Assembly: GCA_028023455.1 (NCBI GenBank)
Contig: JAQFVV010012510.1
Location: 2,895,420-2,959,419, forward strand
Direction: 5' to 3'
From: Epiperipatus broadwayi
Lineage: Eukaryota; Onychophora; Udeonychophora; Euonychophora; Peripatidae
DNA length: 64,000 bases
How positions within the stretch are numbered: the stretch's first letter is position 1; each line of letters begins with the position of its first letter. The position numbers and the translations under genes are program-made. Under the pieces are notes generated by a model. The model was not told where the DNA came from and searched no databases. It saw nothing but the letters and a program-made list of their open reading frames with translations. Of the stretch, positions 24,880 to 35,945 are shown in pieces.

Positions 24880-25665
24880 AGATTTCATAATGGCAGAGAA
24901 AACATTGAAGACAATCCACAGCCTTATCTATCAAAAACAACTGGAAATAACAAAAAGTACTGAAATTCTTTGAATTGATCACCATATATCTATCAAATTC
25001 ATTGAGGAACTCATTGATATTTTCAAAACCACTATCTATCACATTTTAATACAGGATTTAAAAAAGATGCTGTTTTCCTCATTGACAATCAAATCAAAAA
25101 TATTCCAGATTGGAACTTTGCATAGACATGCAAAGAACTCCAACTATGAATTCAGAATTCTTATCACACATAATAAGGGTAATGAAACATGGTGTTTTCA
25201 ATGTGAGTGATCAACCAAGTTTTATGATGCAGAAGATATTATTTACCTCCAATATATTCCTGAAAGTAATACAATAAATAGTAACTATTATTTAGATGGT
25301 TTGAATTATTTTTGGGCCAAACTTTTGATTAAATATCCTGAATACCATAACCAAATCTCTTGGTTATTGTTGAATGATAATATGCTGGTTTACAGTGCTA
25401 ATATTGTGTGTGATTTTTTTGGACAAAAAAGAACATAATTGTGCTAGAACATATATCCTATTTTTTGGGTTTAGCTAACTCCTTATTTTTTAGCTATTTC
25501 CAAAAATAAAAGTTGTCCACAAGAAAAAAACACATCCTAGTTCAATTCAGAACATCCAGAAATTTGTGACAAAATTTCTGCAGATAATTTTGGTTTAGGA
25601 TTACAAAAATTGCTTCAACTAGTTTCCAGCAGTGTATTTTGTCACGAGAATATTTTGAATAATTA
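24880..25665 (+). pseudogene. Mariner-type transposase relic
   Basis: Translated fragments across several frames follow the order of a mariner (IS630/Tc1) transposase. They are an N-terminal GRENIEDNPQP block, a helix-turn-helix-like FKTTIYHILIQDLKK, a catalytic-region NETWCFQC block (position of the usual GDETW motif), and a C-terminal LFPKIK followed by SIQNIQKFVTKFLQII and KCFN-like residues. Many stops and frameshifts and loss of the first catalytic Asp (N in place of D) show it is dead. Terminal inverted repeats were not located. The order and spacing of four blocks make chance unlikely. Confidence 0.75.
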
Positions 25666-25895
25666 ATAATCAAAACAAAATCCAAATAACGTTTTTGTGT
25701 TTTATTTCAGATCAATTACGTTTTTGCTGGCACAAACTTCGCATATATTTGTGAAAATTGTTATTATTTTTAAAAATAATTTTAACAGAGTTTAAAATTC
25801 AAATGAGTATATTTCAGTGTCAAATCTATGTTTTACTTTTTTCCTTCAGTCACATTTATTTATTTAAAAAACCATTGTCATGAAAATATAATTTA

Positions 25896-25990
25896 GGTAG
25901 CTGAGAGGTCAGCGCAGCCGCCTTGCAAGCAGTTGTTTGCAGACAGTAGTTGCGGGTTCGCTTCTCGGCCGATGCTTTGGCATATGGAAA
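25896..25990 (+). mobile_element. tRNA-derived SINE (family R6)
   Basis: Has the A-box region GTAGCTGAGAGGTCAGCGCAG, the hairpin GCCGCCTTGCAAGC, a B-box-like GGGTTCGCTTCTCGG, then the family 3' end GATGCTTTGGCATATGG and an A-run. The internal segment TTTGCAGACAGTAGTTGC marks a subfamily shared with 33848-33957. It lies about 180 bp upstream of the lectin exon. Confidence 0.8.
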
Positions 25991-26169
25991 AAATACTCTT
26001 TTTTTCTCTTAAATTAGAATTTTAAATATAAGAAAAACTTCAATATATTTTTAGACATTTGCTTTTATTATCGATATTGTTATCGTTATTAGAAATAATA
26101 GTAATAGTAGTAATATTATATTGTTTTTGTCGTTATTAGTATATTTTTAAAATAATATTCAAAAATAAA

Positions 26170-26512
26170 ATGTTCAAAGATTTTCCATTATTTTTATATT
26201 TTTTAAAGGTTTACGCGATTCCTTTTACATATCGGTATCCTGAAGAACAGGTTTATATGGTACCATCACCAGGATATTCGAGTTTTGGTGCTCCCATAGT
26301 TGCATCTACTTCAGGTGGTGGTACATCCGGTGGAGTAAATGTTATTGATCTTGGAAACACTCCCTCATATTCACAACCTACTTATAAAAACAATCGAGTT
26401 AGAGTTGTGCCTTTCCTTGTTGGTATTCCCAAACTCTTTCCAATACCATTTCCTTACCCCATAACAAATAACCCACAAAGTGCTATTGTTCTAAATGGTA
26501 GCAACACAAACG
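26170..26512 (+). CDS. Secreted SUEL-domain lectin, upstream coding exon
   Basis: This exon encodes about 114 residues: possible signal peptide (MFKDFPLFLYFLKVYA, hydrophobic core LFLYFL, likely cut after VYA), a short Y/P-rich segment, a Gly/Ser linker (STSGGGTSGG) and a Pro/Phe-rich stretch. It ends at a strong donor, G|GTAAGTAC at 26513, in phase 1. That phase joins in frame to the acceptor at 34537, producing a reading through into the SUEL domain. The start is uncertain: TTTTTTAAAG at 26208 could instead be a 3' splice site, with coding starting at VYAIP and the signal peptide coming from an upstream exon I cannot see. With the ATG at 26170 the protein would be 222 residues. No promoter was identified. 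Confidence 0.65.
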
Positions 26513-26869
26513 GTAAGTACCTGTACTCATTTATTTAAGTTAAGATTTTCTCCTCCAAAGACAGATTTAATTCTTTAGACAAGAAGGTATCGAAATCCTA
26601 ACGCTTTATCATTGTTAATGACCATTCTCTTACCATAATTTATTCTAACATTTGATTTTATTAAACTATTCTAATGAAACTTAATAAAAATTTAAAATTG
26701 TGTAACTATCTTTAATTTTAAAATGCTTTTGTTGTGGAAATATCAGTTATGAATTTAGGAAAATTAAGTAACCAGAATTTTAAAAGTTGTTTTTTTTTTT
26801 AAATCTAAAAAATATAAAAACCAATGACAATATATATATGAAAAGTAGTGTTAATATATATATATTCAT

Positions 26870-27060
26870 AGCCGGTCTGAGAGCAGTGCGCCAGCACAAA
26901 CACCACCCCCCTCCCCGCACTTACCACGGCCCGCGCCTGCATAACCCTTAAATATAATTATTTTTTGCACAATTTTGTAGTTTGAAAGGCCTACGATGAC
27001 TACCGCGTGCGAAGTGATGTAATTATATTCGTTCGGCGGCATGTATACTTAATATATTTT
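26870..27060. other. GC- and CpG-rich island in the lectin intron
   Basis: Positions 26876-26945 are strongly C-rich (including CACCCCCCTCCCCGCAC and CGGCCCGCGCCTGC), and CG dinucleotides continue to about 27045. This contrasts with the surrounding AT-rich DNA. No ORF is visible. It may be the end of an element of a different origin. Confidence 0.5.
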
Positions 27061-27125
27061 ATAATGTTCTGGTCATGTTAATGTAAAATCAGCATAGATC
27101 AAGAATGATTCTCTTCGTTAATAAT

Positions 27126-27236
27126 TTATATATAAATAATTATTTATTTATTATCATTTTCAAATTCAATAAAGTTGCACAAAATCATATTTATAATTTG
27201 AAAATGATAATAAATAAATAAATATTTATATATACC
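27126..27236. repeat. Hairpin MITE, ~40-bp arms
   Basis: The arms TATTTATTATCATTTTCAAA and TTTGAAAATGATAATAAATA are inverted copies flanking a ~35-bp core. It directly abuts an R6 SINE fragment on its right. Confidence 0.8.
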
Positions 27237-27322
27237 AGTTTGTGTTGTTAGCCGAGAGTTGGTTGCAGACGGTTGTGGGTTCGCCTTCGGCCGAAGCTAT
27301 GACATATGAGAAAAATGTATAT
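27237..27322 (+). mobile_element. R6 SINE copy, internally deleted
   Basis: Contains GTTAGCCGAGAG, the subfamily segment TTGGTTGCAGACGGTTG, the B-box-like GTGGGTTCGCC and the 3' end GCTATGACATATGAG plus an A-run. About 30 bp between the A-box and variable region are missing compared with 33848-33957. Confidence 0.75.
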
Positions 27323-27530
27323 ATAAGCAATGAATTATTTTTTTATTTTCTGGAATTTTTTTTTTTTTTACGAATTCTAAAACAAAATAATTTTTTTACG
27401 AGGAGGATCGTTCTTGATTTTATATTTACTAATTGTAAAGTAATATATCTATATCTGCATATAAGATAGTTTTTAAAAATATCTAATGTTTAAATACAAG
27501 TATAGTATATATACTTAAGCTAGATGTAAT

Positions 27531-27868
27531 TAGAGGGAATTTGAATCCACGTTTCCAAGCTTCCTTTAGTCATTCAGTTTATCTTATACGATACACACGC
27601 CTATACATGTGAGAAATATACATCATCTCCAATATGCGTATTTCGTGCTAAACCAGCACTCATCAGTTGGTCTGGATCATTATCTCCCACACAGATTTTA
27701 TATATATGAGAGATGTGATCCGAACCAACTGATGAGTGCTGGTTCAATGCTAAATACATATATTGAAGATCGTTTATCTTTTTTACATGTATGTGGTCAT
27801 GTGTTTCGGTTATATAAGATTAACTGGATCACTAAAGGGAGATTGAAGTCAGTGTTCAAATCTCATCA
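27531..27868. repeat. R1 family, palindromic copy (no loop)
   Basis: Two R1 arms meet tail-to-tail near 27700: CAGCACTCATCAGTTGG on the left is mirrored by CCAACTGATGAGTGCTG on the right. The tRNA-like ends point outward. Arms are shorter than in the 15267 copy, lacking the distal blocks. Confidence 0.8.
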
Positions 27869-27973
27869 AATTAAAATATCTAACTATTTTTTATAATGAG
27901 TAAACAAGCCCCCACCCCCACACATAAAAACATTGTTCTTGATCCCGCTTTTTCTCGGCCAGCTCTGTATATA

Positions 27974-28106
27974 TTAAATGAATGCAATTCACTGCTAGAA
28001 ACTTTCAACAGCGCTACCTGTACTTAGAAACATTTAATCTTTAGATTTTGTTTGTAGTTACATATAACGCTGTTGAAACTTTCTAGCATTAGTTTGTATT
28101 CATTTA
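27974..28106. repeat. Small hairpin MITE, ~55-bp arms
   Basis: GCTAGAAACTTTCAACAGCG and CGCTGTTGAAACTTTCTAGC are inverted arms, extended outward by AAATGAAT/ATTCATTT, around a ~25-bp core. It is non-coding and lies inside the lectin intron. Confidence 0.8.
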
Positions 28107-31083
28107 TTATATTTGAATTTCATTTAAATGTTAAGCAATGTTTAATTTATTCATATATATGCAATGTCTGACTAATTATGTATATATATTTTTATATAAA
28201 GTGATATCAAATAAAATTTAAATTATGTATATAACAAATAGTCAGATGGGATATTGATTAACACCCTCATTGATGGACACTCTAGAAATTTAATTTATGC
28301 AAATACGCAGAGTATACAAATATATGCTAATTATGCAAATATCTACTCATGCAGATATATGCAGATTATGCTTGTACAAATAAAAAAAACTACTAAAAAT
28401 GACAGAACAAGATGAGCAGAAACTTTGAGTATAATAAAATATTGAGAAGAGAAAATGAGAATAGAGTAGCAGAATTAAGTCATAGAGATGATAATGAGTA
28501 TTTATAGTGAAAAAATATACAATTGTACTCACAACAATATAAATCGCAAGTCACGAGTGTTAATTTGTATAGGAAATAGCGGACTTAAACAGTGGACAGA
28601 ACAACAACTTCACGTTTCCAAATCAATATGCTTAAGATTGGCCTATATAAGTGGAAAGTTAGGTTAAAGATAAGATGGCCACTCTTATCTTTATAAAAAT
28701 CACTATCTTGTGTTGTGGTTTGAGAGGTTCCTCTATTGACAAAATAAAGATATTGCTTGATTATTATAAATTTCAAGGATCATTTGATACAGGTTAAAGC
28801 CTGACTTAAAAGTATTTATATTTATTTCCTGTACACTTAATAAATAATTACAACTTAACGTTTAATGTAAGAACTGCTTTCAAGTAAGCTAGTTGCATAG
28901 GTGAAGATTTATACTGAGTTAATAAATTCTGATGTGTTATTTTTTGTCTTCTGTATTGACTGTTCATTTTAGTTTAAATATTGATGCATCTTCATCTGGT
29001 TATAATAAACTTATCCATGAATATAGCAATATATATGAAAAAATTAGATTTCATGAAACTGTCGAATATTAATTATTCATCATCATTAATGATTACTCTA
29101 ACTGAATAATGTCATCTAATTTTTAAAGAAATAAAACAAATAAGTGCCTGGAATAAAAAATTAAAGATGAGTTTTGTAAGATAATTCTCCGAACCATAAA
29201 TACACATGCATATATTGCATACAAATATTTTGACCCATTTATTTGACATTTTGTAATGTTGTCTTTTCTGTAATGAACTTTTTGGGGGTAGTTATGAATC
29301 TATTTTAAACTTTTGATAGCTTTTTCATTTAGAAGCTATTGGGTGTTAAAATAGAAAATATTCTCTATCATGTAATTGCTGCATTTAACCGTTGAATAAA
29401 TAAATTACATGTGCATAGAGTTCTGTTTTTGTCCAATGTATTACAAGGAGGTGGTGTTACATGGCTCTGCTTTCATAATATAAACATGGTGAATTCTCTT
29501 CTCTAGGATTTTCTGAAAATAGAAGATGGTAGTACTGAAAATCAATTGGTATGGACATCAAGTTGCTGAATGTGATGCTATTCAGTTTACAATTATAAAA
29601 ATTTGTTGAACATATAAAAAAAATATTCTAAGAATGGTTCCTAAAAAATATATTTATTTTGAACTTAAATACAGTTTTTATGAAAGAGGTAGACCCCTGT
29701 TTCCATTATATGAATTCTTCTCTCTGGGATATCTAAAAGAAAGCCTTATGAAGCATTTATTTTGACAAAATCATTATCTTACTGGTAAATATTTTCTACT
29801 TTTGATTATAAAATAAATTTTATCTCAACAATCTACTATATTATAACTCTTTCTATGTCATGACTTAAGGTCATATTTTTTATTATCAGTATATTCACCT
29901 TATTAATTCAGATTGCCTGAAATATAACTCTACTTAACAATTTAAAACAGTCTGGTGTCTATTTATTAAGTATGAACAACTGGGGTTGCTACAGGTAGAC
30001 TACTTAAACAAAATTTGAATTTAGTTTGTAAATTCTTAGCTTTGTGGGAAAAAAAGTCTTGATTATTTGAGTATGGTAGGCTAATGTATTTATGATACAT
30101 CATAAGGATTTTGAAAGTGTGGATGCTATGAAAAATAGATAAATTTGTCCTTTACTTTTTGCATCATGACACATCCTTACATTTTTTTATGGCTTTAATG
30201 AAAAATATGGGAAGTAAGGTCTTTAATTTTGAAAGAACTCCATGGAGTAGGAATTAGCACATCCATTTATTATACCAACAACCGAAAATCTGAATCCAAA
30301 TTAAATGAATCTTGGAAATTCCTTCAGATAAGGTAGACTTAATATGTTTTAGATAACTTGTTCTTAGCTGACTTAATCACCCAATATTGCTTGATAAATG
30401 GATATATTCCTTAATTTGACTGGAAAATAAGGTCCTAGAGTAATCTGAGCTGGTATACTGACTGTAAAACAAACAAAAAAGATGATTGTAATATGATACA
30501 ATGTATAGTCTATGAGAATTAGTAAATTGAATCTTTATCAAAATAAATATTTACAAAATGATGTCTTACTGCTGGTATAAAAGTATAACAACATATAAAA
30601 TTCATAATAAAGAATTACAAGCAATATTAGTAATCTTACTTTCAATTTATAATATTTTTGTCAAAATTTTTAACATTACGTCCTGTGTAATATGTAGGCT
30701 GCCTCTAGGTATGATGGAGTCATACCCATACAACAAATATATAAATTTTAATAAAATTAAAATGTATTTTCTGATTAGAGAGGTCAAGAAATGCACAACA
30801 TATTCTTGATCAAAAAATTATAGAGCAGAATGGTAGTATTGTAACCATATAGATGGCTATCAAAGTTTCTAAATATATAGACCATGGATTAAAAAAGTGT
30901 GATTTTATTATTTTAGAAAAAATCATTTTTCATCATATCATATTAGTTAATACCTGTTATGGGAGACTTAAAACAGAATATCTACATGTACTGAAAGTAC
31001 ATCTAGTTGGATTTGTAATTTAAAATGTTAAAACCTAAAGATGTAAGATTGTGTCTTATTGATAATATATATATACAGGAAAG
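28107..31083. other. AT-rich intronic sequence
   Basis: No further gene or repeat family supported. A short plus-strand phrase near 30590-30650 vaguely recalls a retroelement RNase H motif but is too weak to call. Confidence 0.5.
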
Positions 31084-31245
31084 CAGTCAACACTTAAACA
31101 ATACCAATATCAATAATAATCAACAATCTCAATCTGTTGTCAAGGCAACCTTTTAACAATAAAGGTGGAGATCCATCTTCATATATATATATGGTTGCCT
31201 TGACAACAGATTGAGATTGTTGATTATTATTGATATTGTTTAAAA
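31084..31245. repeat. Near-perfect hairpin of repeat family R4
   Basis: Left arm 31098-31150 and right arm 31193-31242 are inverted copies with only a small indel (block AATCTGTTGTCAAGGCAACC and its complement). A ~42-bp core separates them. Other R4 copies (47486, 49290, 53715 and a minus copy near 57680) are single-armed. The high arm identity suggests recent formation or arm homogenisation. Confidence 0.85.
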
Positions 31246-32202
31246 GTTGCTTTACTGTATTTATATTGACACCTATCTAGCCTTGAGTTTTATTAGCTTT
31301 ATATATATAAAGTTTTAACTTCTTTATCTACAAAACATTTTAATTAAAAAATTTTAGAATTGTTTATGACAGATGTGACACCTGTTATTATGATATTTAA
31401 AAAAATTCAAATACATTTGCATTTTATTTTTATAATACAATAATTGTGATAAGGAGGCTTCTAGAGGAAATGTAAGACAAAATGTCTTCAGCTATATACT
31501 CATATTAAATCTACTAATAACTATTAATAAGAAATATTTATACAATTTTTGACTTACTAACATATCACCTAAGAATACGAAAGCCTATTTAAATGAGAGT
31601 GTATATCAGGTAGAATAACTGTGACTGATAATTGGCCATACCTTTCATACACACAAACTATCTGAAGAAATAATATGAGTTCGTGACTTCCATTTTCTTG
31701 AATATCTCCAAAATTCTGATTTCTTTTCTATAGCTCATCATACATTTTATCTATAAGTATTGATACATAACATGAGTATTTTGGTAAGAAGATTTTTTTT
31801 ATTAATTCTATTAGTTTGAGATGTTTTAAGATATTTTGAAAACAGTATCAGTTTTATTCCATCTTTATGCATGCAGTTATTCAAGATATTCTAATTTCAA
31901 ATCTTTATAATTAAATTAAAATGATAACCTGTTTCAAGCATTAACATATAAAACCTCATATCTACATATTATACGTTATCCAGAGATATCAAATCTTAAC
32001 AAAACACCCTGTATTATTAACATAATGAATAAAATCATATTGGAAAATAAATGATCTTAAATTTCATTGATCAATTTTTTTATTAAATACTGATTCTCTC
32101 ACAGCCTGTATTATTTGCATTAATCAATAATGACGCTATGATAGCCCATATTTCTTTAATTGACAGTAATGAACACTAGATGGCCGTACAATCAAAGCAT
32201 GT
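31246..32202. other. AT-rich intronic sequence
   Basis: Nothing recognised. Confidence 0.5.
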
Positions 32203-33477
32203 TGACTTGACATGTGCAAGGGTGGGTAAAGAGATGGGGATTAAATTTAATTAAGAAAAATCAAATATAATGATGGTGAATACTGGGGAAAGAGAGGATG
32301 TAGTTTTTTTTATTGGGGGATATAAAGTTAAGTGTGGTGGATATATATATATAGGTATTTGGGGATCATCTTATGTAATCAGGAAAATTACTTGGATGAA
32401 TGGGAGAAAAAATTGGTAAATGAAGCAAAGAAAAGAAAGGGTTTGGTAAAGAAACTAACAGTATTTTCATATAATAAATATGATGTAGCTAGAATTGTAT
32501 GGAAGGGACTTGGGTTAACATATGGTAATAATGCATTATGTGTTAGTAAAAGGATTTTAGATTATTTAGAGAAAGTACAAAGGGAAGTAGGAAGACATGC
32601 ATTAGATGCAGAGATGTGGACAGCAAAAGATGCAATTCAAGGAGAAATGGGATGGTCAAGTTTCTGTATGAGAGATGCAAAAAGTAAAATGAAAATGTTT
32701 GGTAGGTTGCAGTTTATGGATAGTAAAAGAATAGCCAAAATAGTGTTCAATTGGGTTATGAGTAAAGGGCTGGTAACAAGATGGGTGAGAAAGGTAATGT
32801 GGTAGGCAAAAGATTTGGATAAAGAATTTATATTGGTATACTTGTATAAAAGGTGGGATGATTGTGCTAGGAGGATTGTTGAGTGTTATAGTGGTAAGGA
32901 ATGGGATAAAAGAATAGAAGGATTAATAAAAAATAGGGAGTTGGAGGGATGGAGAAGTAGTATGGAGAGTAAGAAGAGTTTAAATATATATAGAAGTAAA
33001 CGGAATATTGGAAGTGAGTTAATTTATGATAATAGTAAGGAAAGTAGTTTATTGTTTAAGGCTCGAACGGGATCTTTAGCAACAAGAGAATATACATGTA
33101 AATGAAAAACTATGGGTGATTTAGTGTGCAAATTGTGTAAGGAAGGTATATTAGGCATCTGTTGATTGAATGTAAATGCTTGAAAGCAGAAAGGGTACAG
33201 ATAATGAAGTTATGGGAGAATAGGTATGAACAAAGTGACTATACAGAAAGTGAGTTATTAGTTTTTATGCTGGGTTTGCGAAAAGATAAGGGTGATTTAG
33301 ATTTAAAGGCTATAGAGTTGACAAAGATTATGTTGTGGAAATGGGATGGGGCAGAATATGGGAAGACTTAGAGTGGAGAATGGAAAATAAAGTGGCTAAT
33401 AGTTTTATCTGGGCATAGTTGCTGAGATATTCTTGACTTCGTTTAAGGAGAAGCCAAATACATCACATCACATCACT
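32203..33477 (+). mobile_element. LINE-A copy A1, 5'-truncated, in the lectin intron
   Basis: Corresponds to the 3' third of the LINE at 41797-45180, starting within the reverse transcriptase C-terminal region (CARV.KEMGIKF). It continues through QREVGRHALDAE, QGEMGWSSF and YDNSKESSLLFKART to a cysteine-rich tail. Three open pieces (32332-32805, 32815-33105, 33162-33371) are separated by stops and a frameshift. The 3' UTR with CTTCGTTTAAGGAGAAGCC and a terminal ACATC-type short repeat is intact. Truncation at the 5' end is typical of LINE integration. Confidence 0.9.
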
Positions 33478-33847
33478 TCCATGACCGTTTCTAATCAATT
33501 GACATTCATTCAAAAATAAGAAATGCTAAATAAAATAATTGCATCCATTTATTTACTCTTTTTTTTTTTCATCAACTTATTAGAAATTATCAAACATTCT
33601 AAACTCCAGACCTATATTATGACTATGAATAAAAAATTACTAGTTTTGAATGAAAATAATTATCCTCGTAGCAAAATTTATATTTTTTACTTATATTAAG
33701 CTATAGAACATTTACTTCAGAGTTATAACATTATAAATAGATAAAAAAAAATGGTGATTTGAATAGAAATAATTAAGCTCATAATAAAATGAGATGAAGA
33801 TCGATGAACTGGAATAATTCTTAACAAAAAAAAACATCCTTGTATTT

Positions 33848-33957
33848 TTTTTTTCCATATGTCATATCATCGTCTAGGAAGCGAACCCACAACCGTCTGC
33901 AACCAACTACTTGCTTGCAAGGCGGCTGCGATGACCTCTCGGCTAACAACGCTTGAC
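33848..33957 (-). mobile_element. R6 tRNA-derived SINE with perfect 15-bp target duplication
   Basis: The flanks AACATCCTTGTATTT at 33833-33847 and 33958-33972 are identical. On the minus strand the element reads GTTAGCCGAGAGGTC (A box), GCCGCCTTGCAAGC, GGGTTCGCTTCC (B box), then GACATATGG and an A-run. This is a clear retroposed insertion, antisense within the lectin intron. A plus-strand reading of the complementary ORF at 33867-34172 is not a gene. Confidence 0.9.
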
Positions 33958-34537
33958 AACATCCTTGTATTTGAAATGAAATAGTTTGCCTTATTGTTAT
34001 GGAAAGGGTGTAGATATTTACAAAAGAGTCTGTCTTTCAATGATGAATAATGTATGCACATACGTACACAACCATATATATATATATAAATAAAATGATA
34101 TTTATTTATTCCACTATGGGCAATGCCCTTATAGTATCTTTTTATATAAAAACATTTAAAATCAGAGTACAATACTGATCAGGATAAATAAATTCTAGGT
34201 ATTGCGAGTTTGCCCCCCGCCCCCGTCTTTCTTATTTTCATTCTGGTTAAAAATAGCTTGACAGGATTTTACTCCAAAGGTTCAGCTGATTTAAAACAAA
34301 AGACTAAATTTGCTTGAAAGTTAAAAAAAAAAAAAAAATTCCAATTCATGTTCATGGAGTGCATGCATAGCTCAGTTCTATAATTCATGATGATCTTTAT
34401 AGGTGTGGATGTAAGTCCATAGATATTATTTATTTCTAATGTAGGATTAATTGAATAAGTAATATTTAAAAAAGTGGCAAATAAATGCCAAGTTTGCTTA
34501 GTCATAATAACTTTTATTCCTTTTTTTTTTTTTTTAG

Positions 34538-34863
34538 GTATTTTATCAGCAACAGTATGCCAAGGTGGAAGAGATCAAATTTCATGTCCTCAACCCCAAA
34601 CTTTGAGAATATTAAGTGCTTTCTATGGTCGTGCATCTAGTTCCATCTGTAATCCAGTAACAATATTTATTCCACCTCCAGATGGTACTAATCCTGCTTC
34701 TTATAATAATGTCAACTGTGCTTCTCAATCAGCTTCAAGCACCATGACGACGTTATGCCAAAATCAGCCCTCTTGTACCTTAGTAGCAGATCCAAATGCA
34801 TTTGGACCAGATCCCTGCCAATCCACAATCAAATATTTAACAGTTCAATATGTATGTCAATAG
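34538..34863 (+). CDS. SUEL-domain (galactose/rhamnose-binding) lectin, last exon
   Basis: After a T-rich acceptor ending TTTAG, the exon encodes about 107 residues that form one SUEL-type lectin domain. It starts with TVCQGG, then ISCPQPQTLRILSAFYGR (the usual beta strand and YGR motif). Central cysteines follow (SICNP, NCAS, TLCQ, PSCTL), and the C-terminal signature DPCQSTIKYLTVQYVC ends just before TAG. Family members bind D-galactose or L-rhamnose extracellularly in defence, egg or adhesion roles. Here the usual FGDPC appears as FGPDPC, a one-residue insertion in a conserved turn. Six or more cysteines imply disulfides and secretion. The SUEL fold is well supported; the biological role is not. 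Confidence 0.85.
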
Positions 34864-35325
34864 TTTGAGATTTGTTATGGTAATATAATATATTATCATG
34901 CTTTAAAATTGTATCATTTTTTTGCACTAATATTGGTTTAAACAACAATGTATCGGCAATTTGCTGATAATGATTAAAATGAATGTAGCAAATTAAATGT
35001 TCATAAATTTAAATATGTAACTTGATTATATTAAAATACAATGAGTTATATTTTAAATGTTATTAAATAGAAAGTTTTTCTAGCAATATCCAATATTACA
35101 TCAATATTTGCTTCATATATAACATATGTCTGTATATAATTTCAATTTTTTTTTCACCTGTTAAACTCTTCCACGACATTTCTTAAGTTTTTTTCAGTTA
35201 TAAAAATTTATAAAGTTATAAAAATACCATATTCTTTTCTCTTTTTTATTGGTTAATTGAAAGACGTTTATTATTATGTTTTGATGTTTCTCCATATCTA
35301 GATGTTCATCCTCGAAAATGCCAAC
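34864..35325. other. 3' flank of the lectin gene
   Basis: AT-rich. An ATTAAA-type poly(A) signal candidate occurs at about 34973; no other feature is visible. Confidence 0.4.
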
Positions 35326-35337
35326 AAAAAAGTTGTT

Positions 35338-35432
35338 GTCACGCGTTGGTGGCCGAGTGGCTAGCGCAGCTGCCTTACAAGCAGTTGTCCCGAGTCCGCT
35401 TCCCGGTCGATGCTTTGACATATGGGAAAAAA
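35338..35432 (+). mobile_element. R6 tRNA-derived SINE with ~12-bp target duplication
   Basis: Begins near CACGCGTTGGTGGCCGAGTGG (a near-ideal A box of the Leu/Ser tRNA kind). It has the hairpin GCTGCCTTACAAGCAG and a B-box-like GAGTCCGCTTCC, and ends GCTTTGACATATGGG plus an A-run. AAAAAAGTTGTT flanks it at 35326-35337 and 35433-35444, partly overlapping the A tail. The overlapping minus-strand ORF is spurious. Confidence 0.85.
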
Positions 35433-35644
35433 AAAAAAGTTGTTAAATAAATAATCTAAACTGCATAAATATATAAACTTACAAATGTAAACATAATTGT
35501 TTGTAACTCAAAATATCAAACTTTTGTAAATATTAATGTTTTAATCTATATAAATATTAAAATATAATTCTAAAAAAAAGTCATTTAAAAATAGAAAAAA
35601 GAGATGTGTGTATGTTTATTAGCAAATTATGGGCAATAATATGT

Positions 35645-35945
35645 AATGTACCACTAAACATCATATGATCATCATTCTTTATGCTTACACAAGCTGCAAA
35701 CACAGACGCAAATCTCTCCATACAATAGCATCACTCAATTCAAGCCAGATTAATCAATGGATGCAGGATAATTAGTGCATAAATTCCCTATCTAGCACCC
35801 ACTCGTTCAATATCCCCAGACTAGTTTCTAGTTTGTGGCTTTCATCAATGAGGAGCTTTGGATTTGAGAGCACTGCACCTAGATCTAATGATTTAATGCA
35901 ACCCTCCAATAGCCCTCTTTTACCTTTTTAGTTAATTATAAAGCT
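35645..35945 (+). repeat. Repeat family R3 copy
   Basis: Shares with the 37880 copy the lead-in (ACATCATATGATC...TTATGCTTAC), the AATCAATGGATGCAGG block, the CCAATATCCCCAGACTAG block and the GAGGAGCTTTGGAT block. The right inverted arm is missing. Confidence 0.8.

Larger units (their letters stand above)
26513..34537 (+). other. 8-kb phase-1 intron of the lectin gene
   Basis: Begins GTAAGTAC and ends in a run of T followed by TTTAG. It is filled with transposable elements: hairpin MITEs, R6 SINEs, an R1 palindrome and a 5'-truncated LINE-A copy in the sense direction. I see no additional exon with coding character inside it, though a small one could be missed. Confidence 0.7.

Noticed and set aside
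30558-30809. Possible retroelement RNase H phrase (KIHNKELQAILVI)
   Set aside because: Only about 13 residues resemble the motif and no flanking reverse transcriptase or integrase motifs are present.
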